NCBI GenBank assembly: GCA_025667525.1
Contig: CM046876.1
Span: 28,669,224-28,733,223 of the forward strand
Source of the DNA: Glebionis coronaria
Lineage: Eukaryota > Streptophyta > Magnoliopsida > Asterales > Asteraceae
Direction: 5' to 3'
DNA length: 64,000 bases
The position numbers were made by a program, and so were the translations under genes. The notes below the pieces were generated by a model, which did no database searches, was not told the DNA's origin, and saw only the letters and a program-made list of their open reading frames with translations. Each line of letters opens with the position of its first letter. Position 1 is the stretch's first letter. Positions 47,291 through 56,938 of this stretch are shown piece by piece.

Positions 47291-48195
47291 ATAAAAAGTC
47301 TTGCGTCTTTTTTTTTTTTTTTTTGGAAACGGTAAATAATTAAACGGAAGCCTACTCACAATATTTCAACGAGCACCTTGAATTCGAGCTCCGCATAGCG
47401 GGCAAACCCAGCCCCCAAAAGTCAATAATTAATGAATGCATTTAACTGGGTTTGAATCGTTTTTGAATTGGTGGTGTAAATGGTCAATAATTAATGAATG
47501 CATTGATTTGAAAATTAATTCGACGTATCTGAAGTACTATGTGCATAGAGAGAGACAAATATAACATTAAAGCACATGAAGAAAAATAAATGATTCGACC
47601 ATGGTCAAAGATGGTCACAGTTCACCATCAATGGCTAATAGTGCATGCCAATCTTGTTCACTCATACACCATTCAACCGTGATGGAACTAGGGGTCCCTT
47701 GAAGTTCACAATAACTGATAACGTATAGTGGACAGTCGGACTATTCGACCTAATTCACCTACACTATTTATATTCAACTTATTACGTGGGCCAGCTTAAT
47801 AAGCTCGGTTCAAAGCGAGTCGCACACGGTTTTAAGTAGACTGCGACAAGCCACACGCGGTTGTCAATAAATAGAATCCTAGTCTGATAAGAATATCTTT
47901 GTTTATGGATAAGGATCTCGAGTATATCACTTAAGCTTGGGCCGCATGATTCGGAAATTTTAATTGGGTTTCAGCAGCTATATAAGGAACCCGATGGTTC
48001 TACCATGATGGTTAGGAGAGCGTCGTAGTTTTTGTTTGCGAAGTCTTCAAGATCAAGCTCAACGGCTGGTCAATTCGCTTCGACCTCTGGCTGCACCTCC
48101 TGCTGGGGTTGTTTACCATGGCATTTCGGATTAGTTAAAACCAAAGGAGTGCTTTCTAATTGCGAATTTTGTTTCCCATCTCAGTGCTTTTTTTT
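47291..48195. other. Intergenic with poly-T tract
   Basis: A T run of about 20 bases near 47310-47331 may be the poly-A tail of a minus-strand retroposon whose body cannot be identified. A TATA-like ctatataagg lies near 47979. No gene recognised. Confidence 0.45.
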
Positions 48196-48419
48196 CTAAC
48201 CAACTGCTCTAGAGCAGTTGGCCACCTGAGTTCCTCCTAGAGGTTGAGAAGGGGGTTTGGTCATGGGTTCAAGTCTTGCAAAAGACAAAAAATCCATGAT
48301 TTTTCTCCTTAGTGCAAAGCCGTAAGTTCTAGGGGTTTCCCCTAGTGGTTCGGATCTCGGGGCGTGCCCGTAATGGATGTTATAACTGGTTGGGTCCGCT
48401 AGATATGGATCTTGCATTC
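48196..48419 (+). mobile_element. Possible tRNA-derived SINE
   Basis: A B-box-like word ggttcaagtc (48266-48275) is preceded 40-50 bases upstream by an A-box-like ttggccacctgag, spacing compatible with a tRNA-type polymerase III promoter. Opens with a 22-base perfect palindrome at 48200-48221. No poly-A tail or TSD is resolved because an LTR starts at 48420. Confidence 0.4.
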
Positions 48420-48838
48420 TGTAAAGGAAGTCTATTCACAGAGAGACTCTAGATGAATCACACATTATAAGTGCGGAATACAAATACTATGAACAAGAAG
48501 AAACAGAATAACTATAATGACTTGATCCTTACTAATGATTTCTAATATTGATATGAAATAGAATAATGTTTGATAAAGGTGTGTTTAACCCTTCTGCCTA
48601 TGGTTCCTTTTTATACTATAAGGAAACCCTAATACATCATTAAACCAAAACGTGTATTTCTGATATGCATATCATTTCCTAACATATCTCATGCATATCC
48701 TAACAAACTACTCAAAATAATAATGTTTGACTTTCTAAAGACCAGGAGCACGTGTTGCTCCTACTACTAATAGGACCAGGAGGAACTACATACCTCCTAG
48801 CATACCTATTACAAATAACTATTACAGAGGTCCTAACA
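48420..48838 (-). repeat. Element H 3' LTR (419 bp)
   Basis: Minus strand: begins TGTTAGGACC, ends CTTCCTTTACA. Followed on the right by a pyrimidine run that reads aggggaggat on the minus strand, a polypurine tract. A TATA-like tagtataaaaagg (minus) lies near 48611. The matching 5' LTR is not in the window; it may lie beyond element F. Confidence 0.75.
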
Positions 48839-49021
48839 ATCCTCCCCTAAACTTGAATTTGACTTGTTGAGTTCAAGTTTCCTGGTAGATCTTGCAAAAC
48901 AGCTTGAGGATTGGAACAACAAAACAAACAGCAGCATCATAACCATCAGCATGAACAACATAAAGACTACTGCAACAAGTAACACCAAAAATCTTCTTGA
49001 AAGCTTGAAACAAATCTGCAC
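48833..49021 (-). other. Short frame with transmembrane-like segment, element H
   Basis: 62 residues, with a hydrophobic stretch FLVLLVAVVFMLFMLMVMML directly upstream of the polypurine tract. It overlaps the LTR boundary. It may be a chance frame in the 3' non-coding region; no family recognised. Confidence 0.25.
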
Positions 49022-49167
49022 CTTGTCGAATCTTCACAGCAACATGAACAGATTTTAGGAGCCTTTACCAAGTAGCTGCTCGCTCTTGGGCTAGCCAGTC
49101 TTTATGGTGAAATAAGCATCACCCTGGGAGACCAGAACACAACCCAACTCTTAGAACGTGTATCAAT

Positions 49168-49525
49168 GGTGAGTGGGGGTACCCTAATGATTTTGGGCAA
49201 ACCATCACAGCCGTCAACGGATTTGATATGTCTTTACCAGAAGCCGTACTCTTCCGGACTCGCCAACTCTTAGCAATGAAGCATCGGTGAGCTGAAAACC
49301 CTGTAGCTTTGAGCAAGCTATTACAGCTATCGACGGATTTGATATAGATCTTTACCAAGAGCCGTACCCCCTTGGACTAGCCACTTTTCAGTCTAGGACC
49401 AAGGCAAGTGAAAACCTTCCAGTTTTTGGTAACCTGGCAACCATCAACGGATTTGATAATCACATCAGAGTCGTACCCTCATGGTGAATCAACTCTTTCT
49501 TGTCTGTGAAACATGGTGAGTTGAG
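49168..49525. repeat. Imperfect tandem repeat, unit 112-118 bp, element H
   Basis: Units start at 49168, 49286, 49403 and 49515 (ggtgag). Each holds catcaacggatttgata and an agccgtac-c---ggact word. Units have diverged by many substitutions, so the array is old. An earlier, more decayed unit may begin near 49070. Confidence 0.8.
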
Positions 49526-49815
49526 CACCATTTGTTGTGTGGACTAGGTCCAACACCAGAAGTACCTCTCAGAAACAGCCCAAGTGTGAAACAGTCAAGT
49601 GATAAATAATGTCATGATGGAAAAGTATAAGCAGATATTATATTATGTACAAGTTTGAAAATTCCATCACATGTTTAAAGTATAAGCAGATATTATATAA
49701 AAAGTATATTTTTTTCTTCTTTTTCTTTTTTTTAACTATAATGTGAGTCACCAATCACTGTACAGATTGATGAAAATAATGTTAGTATAACACAAGAATC
49801 GAAGAACCATACCAA

Positions 49816-49977
49816 TCACATACCAGAAGCTGCAACTTTGTCCGCATGCAACCGGGCTTGAATACCTTCCACCAAGGTATTAGCCATGACAGACTCATTC
49901 CCAGAAGGAGCATTAGATATCTGCAGATGACAATCCAACATAGCCTCCATAGTAGCAATCGTCAATGGATACTCCAT
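49816..49977 (-). CDS. Short unidentified frame, possible C-terminal gene fragment
   Basis: 53 residues starting MEYPLTIATMEAMLDC and ending VEGIQARLHADKVAASGM. Codon usage and amino-acid balance look like real protein. The frame stays open upstream to the end of element F, so its N-terminal part may have been cut off by that insertion. Alternatively gt at the SG/M position could be an intron donor. I do not recognise the family; it could be part of element H or a captured host exon. Not likely to be expressed as it stands. Confidence 0.35.
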   Translation of the reverse strand: MEYPLTIATMEAMLDCHLQISNAPSGNESVMANTLVEGIQARLHADKVAASGM

Positions 49978-49986
49978 ATCCGTAAG

Positions 49987-50007
49987 TGTCACACCCCCAA
50001 TTTATCA
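49987..50007 (-). repeat. Element F 3' LTR, terminal fragment left of E
   Basis: tgtcacacccccaatttatc, the same as 60306-60325. The rest of the LTR continues at 53270 after element E. Confidence 0.93.
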
Positions 50008-50107
50008 TGTTGGGTCAAAAGTTGATGAGTCAAATCACCATGGAAACTAGAAGGACCAAATATGGCATTAGGAAAGAGTTCAAGCTGGTGGAGGAAATAC
50101 AAGAGAG

Positions 50108-50180
50108 TTACCCCTGCTAGTACATGATCCCACTGCTTGAAGATTCCCCTGCTGGAGTTCCCATTGCTGGAGTTCCCCCT
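50108..50180. repeat. CCCCTGC/CCCACTGC array in the element E LTR
   Basis: Five variants of cccctgct, cccactgct, cccattgct and ccccctgcc in about 70 bases. The second LTR has the same at 52800-52873, with one base change making another CCCACTGC. Confidence 0.85.
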
Positions 50181-50296
50181 GCCATATATAATAAAAGATG
50201 GAGATTTGGTCAAAGTAGTGATAAGAATGAATATTTCTGTTTTGATTTATTCATTAATATATTATTTAGTTTCCATGTATCATGGTTTCCTTATGT

Positions 50297-50304
50297 TATA
50301 AAAG
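50297..50304 (+). promoter_or_regulatory. LTR TATA box (TATAAAAG), element E
   Basis: Present in both E LTRs (also 52988-52995), and on the minus strand in the D 3' LTR (32791-32798), each followed by gaacca. In the D 5' LTR the site is mutated (tttgatag). Confidence 0.6.
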
Positions 50305-50587
50305 GAACCATACGTAGGTTTTGTTTATCACTTTCATATTCACAATGTAACCTACTGTAAACATTGATCTCTAGGTGTGGGATTCAATGTACACACACCT
50401 AGAGTAGTTTGTGTTAATCATTAATACAAACTCTCTTTGGGAATCTTTCATCTTTGTTAAACATCTTGTTCTTGATTAATTGTGCAATTCCGCTATGTTA
50501 ATTCATATGTACAATTGATCATCCTAGATAAAACGGTTTCGACTGTTTGAGTCTAAAGATCTTGGATTCAACATGTGGTATCAGAGC

Positions 50588-51759
50588 GGGTGGCTCTTGA
50601 TATCTAGGAGAATCAAGATGTTTTTCTTGTTGGTTGCTGTGAAGATCTAGGGTTTATGTTGAAACCCTAGAAAATTATTTTTGTTTTATTCTGTTCGTAT
50701 ACTGCTCATGTGCAACAAATTATAACGTTCGTTTGTGGTCCAAGAAAGCTGTTGTTCGAACAATTTATTGATTCGTTTCTATATGTTCGAATATCAAATT
50801 GATTGGTGCTCAACACAAAAGGGCCTATTTGTTTTATTAAAACAGATTTGGAGTTACTGCTGTGTTTATTCGAAGAAAAGAATGAGTGAATTAATGGCTT
50901 GTATTCACATGTGACATTCTTCACGTGGGGTACTATATTTACTGGACGAAGGGAATTGATCATTGTGTATCTGTTCCCATGAGAAAGTAATATAGTATTA
51001 CTTTTGAATATGGTCAAAAATAAACGCAAGTGGTTCGTATGAAAGTGACATGATAAATTTGATTGGGGTCCATGGCTTTGTAACTTCACGAGTAAATGAG
51101 GTACTATGTTATATTAAAAGCATTGAATATGGTTTGTCCATATGATCTTTGTCCCTGAGTGAATTAGTAATTGGCCATGTGAGATTCATTTGATATCTTG
51201 TAAGCCGGTTTAGTATTCATGTGAGGCAGGATATGGAACTAATTTAGTATTCATAAGATTCGGTTGACAAAGTACTTATGCTCGTGGTCCCACTGTCTTC
51301 TTATTTGTGTTCACACGAATTCAATTTCGTTTTGTTCACACGAAGTTATTATTGTGGTCCATGAACAAAAAGGACAGCATTCTGTATACAGACAAAAGTG
51401 GGCATTGAATGGGGCAAATTAATGTGTTTACACGAATGTTTTGAATGATGGGGCATTTGTGGTATCAAGAATGTAAAGGCAAATAGTAGTCCACGTTTGA
51501 TTAATGGTGGGGCCAGGATTAATGACGCAAGAAGAACACATTGTGTTCACAATGGTTTCAACAAGGAATGAAAAGGACGTGGGGTAATTTATTTAGTTTT
51601 ATTCGTATACTTGTGTTGCTTTGTGGACCCAGGCAGACATAAATTATATTACAAGTAAAAAAATACATGGTTCAGACAGCAGGATTTTGGAAAAACTAGT
51701 ATCGAGCAGATAAGAGGAAACGAGTTTTGGCACAGTTAATAACAAAAATAGTGGCATTA
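50588..51759 (+). other. Element E leader
   Basis: Non-coding. Words related to ttcacacgaa and ttcgtatg recur in 50700-51620 (ttgttcg, tcgtatgaaag, tcacacgaatt). No domain recognised. Confidence 0.6.
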
Positions 51760-51900
51760 AAAGTTCCCCCTGTTTTTGAAAAATTTCCCCCTGCTTTCAT
51801 TAAAAGTTACCCCTGCTGCGACCCCCTGCCTTCAATAGTTCCCCCTGCTTTCATTAAAGAATTCCCACTGTTTTTGAAAGTTCCCCCTGCTGTCAGATAT
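51760..51900. repeat. CCCCCTGCTTT short-motif array in the element E leader
   Basis: About eight copies of tt(a/c)ccccctgctttcattaaa or shorter variants. It repeats the same core word found in the LTR of this element. Confidence 0.88.
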
Positions 51901-52698
51901 GAATTTTGGGACAGCAGTATTTTGGAGTTTGGCATATTCACAGCAACTGGTTTAAAGGTATAAAGGCTTGATTTAATTTTATTGATTACGAAGAAAAGTT
52001 TTTATCATTTATTTGAAGATGAAGGAGATTTTCGCGGGTATGGGTTTTATGCTTAAACGCTTAGTGATGAAGTGGTACAAGATCTAGGAATATGTGATTT
52101 TTCTTATGGTACTCTATGCACATATTTTCTATCACTTGAAGGAGTTACATTATCGTGCTCAGTGTCTCATTTTCATGAGGATTTTGTATATGTTGACTCT
52201 TTGTCACGTGGTTAGTACAAGATATAAAATGCAAGTTCGGGTTATTCTTCTTCATCATCAAGTAAGTTATAATCAGTTTTCTTCATATGTAATCATTACA
52301 TAAAGCCTACAGAACTGAAGATTCATCAATGACTAGCATACTTTAAGGGGAAGCTTATTTGATAAAGTGTTAGTCATTCACATATGACATCAAGGTGATG
52401 ATTTTTGCTACTATTCATTCATATTATTACAACTAATGAGAGTATCTACTGGTCAAGATCATTTTTTATTAGGAGCGAAGCCTATGTGCTTCATGGAGGG
52501 CATTTTGAAAAGTAGAATACTTGGGTTTGATGTATGATATTGGTTAGTAGTAGTCGAAAATCAAGGTTGTTCACATAGAAGACCCCTATTTGATCATGTC
52601 AAAAAGGGGAAGTTGTCTACAAAGAATGTTCAGCCTGTTGATCCTTGATGTTGTATGCTTAAGGGAAAGTGTTTTGACATCATCAACTAGGGGAAGAT
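51901..52698 (+). other. Element E interior, 3' part, homologous to D
   Basis: The segment from about 52090 aligns with D (minus, 33420-33049): tatcacttgaaggagttaca, cgtgctcagtgtctca, then aaaaaggggaag, and cataactaggggaag-type end. It may be a relic of a coding region, or conserved for another reason. Confidence 0.7.
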
Positions 52699-53264
52699 TG
52701 TTGGGTCAAAAGTTGATGAGTCAAATCACCATGGAAACTAGAAGGACCAAATATGGCATTAGGAAAGAGTTCAAGCTAGTGGAGGAAATACAAGAGAGTT
52801 ACCCCTGCTAGTACATGATCCCACTGCTTGAAGATTCCCCTGTTGGAGTTCCCACTGCTGGAGTTCCCCCTGCCATATATAATAAAAGATGGAGATTTGG
52901 TCAAAGTAGTGATAAGAATGAATATTTCTGTTTTGATTTATTCATTAATATATTATTTAGTTTCTATGTATCATGGTTTCCTTATGTTATAAAAGGAACC
53001 ATACGTAGGTTTTGTTTATCACTTTCATATTCACAATGTAACCTACTGTAAACATTGATCTCTAGGTGTGGGATTCAATGTACACACACCTAGAGTAGTT
53101 TGTGTTAATCATTAATACAAACTCTCTTTGGGAATCTTTCATCTTTGTTAAACATCTTGTTCTTGATTAATTGTGCAATTCCGCTATGTTAATTCATATG
53201 TACAATTGATCATCCTAGATAAAACGGTTTCGACTGTTTGAGTCTAAAGATCTTGGATTCAACA

Positions 53265-56200
53265 TATCAGAGTAAGGCAACGCAATGGGGTGCGACGGTC
53301 ATGACTATCACAAGACATAGATACAAAGAACGACTATTTAAAAGCCGTTTTAATTTAATTAAAATCATAAAACTTGTTCGGAAGCAAATTACATAGGATC
53401 ATAATAAAACATTATTTCAAAAGACTTTAACATTGATCCAAATATCCATACACTAGTCACGACCATTTTTATTAAAAATCTCCCATGCATAACCACGTCA
53501 CTCCTCCGTCTTGATACCTGAGAAAAACATTGCTAAAGTGTCAACACAAAGGTTGGTGAGTTCATAGGTTTAAGTTTAAGTAAGTGTGATGAACCATAAG
53601 ATTTAATCAAGCAACCGACATATAACCAAACAAGGTTATAATCAAAATAGTATACGTTTGTATTCCTACGCCTAAGCTCGTGACACCGAAGCGGTAACCA
53701 ACCAACAAGATATAATGAGAGCCCGAGCAAATGCCTATCCCAAAGCATTCGTAACGACTCAAATGTAAGTGTATCTAATTTGGTCACACAACCAACATTA
53801 GATAGGGATGTCAGTCCCAATAGATCTATCCATAACATTCGCGCTTACACAAAGTAATTAACGGTTCACGATAGTGGGCTAAAGCATCTAGGGATATCGC
53901 TACTTAGACATCATGTAGGCAAACGTATCAGTTTAAGGCACTTATGTTCATCCGTTAAAAACAAGCAATGTTCTCACCCCAAAATAGTTAAAACAATTAA
54001 AAGTGGGGCTATGAAACTCACCTCGATGAAGTAGTAAATATGATCACAAAGATAGCACGGAATATCAAGGCACGCAAAACAATGCGCAAACGATCTACTC
54101 GTAACCTAAGTAAAATATTTGTACTTAGGCTAATATACAAGAAATAATAATGTACAATGCACTTGGTTGATAATTTATACTTGCTATTAATTTGTAAAAT
54201 GTTTTTATACAAGTTCGTCCATTTTAGTCACGGGGTCGACTTTGGGTCACGATTACTCGTTAATTATTAGTCCGAAAAATAAACGGGTTCTCGTTATGAA
54301 AAATAGGCCGCGAGGTCTTCGATAACTGATAATTATCACATTTTTATGAAGTCTCTAAGTATATCAAATAATTATGCAAAGTGGTGCACTCACAAGTAAA
54401 CTAAACAAGTACTGTTTCAATTATTTCTAAGTGTCAACAAGCGTTTTTAGAAATTAATTGTAGCTTCGTTACTCAGTTTCAAGACAAACGGAAAGTTGCA
54501 TTAAAAACTAGGCCGCGTCAAATTTATCATAGTATTTTTATATGTTTGGGGCACGCCCTTTAGGATGGTTAAAAATATGCGCGAAGTGAGGGGATCGGGC
54601 CAAGTTGACTCTGACTATAAAGCCTTGTATTTATGTTTGAAATTTGTTAAAGGGCCAAGTTGGTCATTGTCTTTCTGTTTTAAGTCTCATCACACGCATT
54701 CTTACCACTATCCATTTTAATATTGGCTTGTCCTATTGCTATACCACAACTAAAAATGAAAGAAATGTTTTTGTTGTAAACTGCCTTCTACCTACGCAGG
54801 TTGACATTGAAAGGTGTGGTCCAAATTTTGCTTTCACACTTGATTTTACTAAATACATATTTTTATACTATAACTAGCAAATTTGAAAACTCCTTTGTTG
54901 TGCACTTGCTGTTTCGCAGCCCAAAAGAAATAGGGGGACCTATATATTTTAACTCCTTATCATACATGTGCATACATGATGGCAAACTATTTTTACATAG
55001 TCTATATCTACAATAAGTCAAAAGGAAAATAAAGTTTTGCTTGATGTTTTTGTTTCACTGCTCATGCAGGTGTGCAAGGGAGAAGTGAGCCTACTTGCTT
55101 TTAAAATTATTTTATCATACATGGGTACATGTATCATGGCAACACATACATACACCTAGCAACTTTTCTTTATATTGTTTCACTTTTTTTTCTGGTCCAT
55201 TTTTTGTACACAGGAAATCACACACATACTCTAGCTAATCATTTTTTTCATTTATATTATACATATTGCATACATTATACAACATTTTTATCATGCACAC
55301 TATCACAAAAAGAAATGATACCTGCTCCTACTATTTGATGTTCAACGTTACTCATGGCAGCCTTGTTTTTCAATATACATAACATTTACATGGTGGTTGT
55401 ACATGCTTCATAAAGTGGGCAGTGGGTTTATGTTTTCATGCATACACATACTTACATGTAACAAGTTCTAAAAGCTTATGAGGAAGACTTTGATTACTGC
55501 TTTTGGTTCCTTATTTGCAATATTCAGTTTACTTGTTCCTTAACACAAAATCATGCAATTTGTATATAATGCCATTCACACATAATCTTGTTTGAAGAAC
55601 TAAGTTCACTTGTTTCTGCTTATTATCAAACACGCATAGGACACAATCTTCTCTACATGAATTTGTAAGGAAAATGACATATACAACAAATTTGCTACTG
55701 CTGCTAGTTATCAATGGGCATATAAACTGCAAGGGAGTACTACTTAAAGCAGTGAAGTTTGTTCAAGCATTTGTCTCACCACTTTTCACATGTTTCTTTA
55801 CATAAAACTATTCACGTTTTTCTTTTACATAAAATCATACATTTTCAGTCCATGCTTGGCCTTCTTTTAGGTCTAGCTAAATGCGTACACACGCATGGTT
55901 TGTTCCCGATTTAGCTTGTTTTTTTAAGTCATCAAACTATTGTTACATTAAACCCTAGTCGTGACCCGTTGTTATCATTTTAAGTTCGTGTGGTTTAGGT
56001 TATTATTTAGGATATCATATCAAGCCCTAACCCGTGACTTTGTTGTTTATTAGTGTATGTTTTAAATCAACAATGTTTATAGCAAGCATAATATCAACCA
56101 AAGTGAGATGAACAAGGGGTATGGTGACTTACAAATAGTCCTTAGCGAAGTGATAGAAGGTGATGAACGAGACTAAGGCTTCTTTACCCGATTCCCAATT

Positions 56201-56938
56201 TGAATCTATTTATCCTTAACCAATCCTTGTCGAGCTAAACCCAAACAAGGTCTCCCTCCTTTCCTTAGTCGTGTTTAGTAATCTTATCACAGGGAAAAAT
56301 CGAGTGTTGTGTGTGTTTACTGTGAGTGTTTTTGTATCTTTTGCTAAGTGTGTTTAGGTTGCTATTTATAGAGCCACAAATGGGTTTAAGGGTGGTCATC
56401 TCCTAGTTAGGGTTTAGTTAGAAGTCTTGTTAGTTTGTAACTAGGGTTTTGCCAAGTGAACTAACATGGGGAAATGGCATGGTGTTGGGAAAGAGCTTCA
56501 ACATTGGGGCTGCGTTTCATGACAGTAAAAGAAGGAAAGAGTTTTATACTTGTTTGACTAATCTTAATGAAGGATGATTGTACATGAGAGCTTTGAGAAA
56601 ACTATAGAAGTTAGATGGTGTATCCGTTGGTTTATCAATGGAGGTAGGGGACAAGATGGACAAGGTATTAATGTTGAGTGTAGTACTAGGATTCAAATAT
56701 GCATGTAAAACGTGGGTAAAGAGGATGAGAGGGGTCCGGTTTTGCATAGTGATAGGGAAGAGAAAATAGTTTTCTTTTTATTTTGGTATAATAAAATTGT
56801 TTGATGGTAGTTTTTATAAAAAGGTAGTAGTAGTTTAATAATTTGCTTTAAGTAAGATTTTAGTAGTTGTGTAGTTTAATAAATTTGGTTTGAAGGGAAA
56901 ATGAGTCATTTCTAAATGTGTCGAAATTGTATTGAGTG
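53265..56938 (-). repeat. Element F 3' LTR, main part
   Basis: Near-identical to 60324-64000. Its internal end lies beyond 56938 but cannot be fixed since the partner copy leaves the window; gtgaca at 57179-57184 is a candidate end. No gene; the duplicate short frames are not thought to be coding. Confidence 0.88.

Larger units (their letters stand above)
50008..53264 (+). mobile_element. Element E: non-autonomous LTR element, relative of D
   Basis: LTRs 50008-50573 and 52699-53264, near identical. TSD TATCA (50003-50007, 53265-53269). PBS TGGTATCAGAGC at 50576-50587. Polypurine tract aactaggggaagat at 52685-52698. The empty site exists in the other F LTR near 60321. The 2.1 kb interior has no gag or pol. 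Shares with D the LTR start TGTTGGGTCAAAA, the polypurine tract, the TATA context TATAAAAGGAACCA and the KELHYRAQCL fragment (about 52136-52170). Confidence 0.95.

Noticed and set aside
54644..55338. Cys/Tyr-rich short frames repeated at 61708-62448
   Set aside because: Duplicated only because they lie in the F LTR; the later frames differ by indels between the two copies, which argues against coding.
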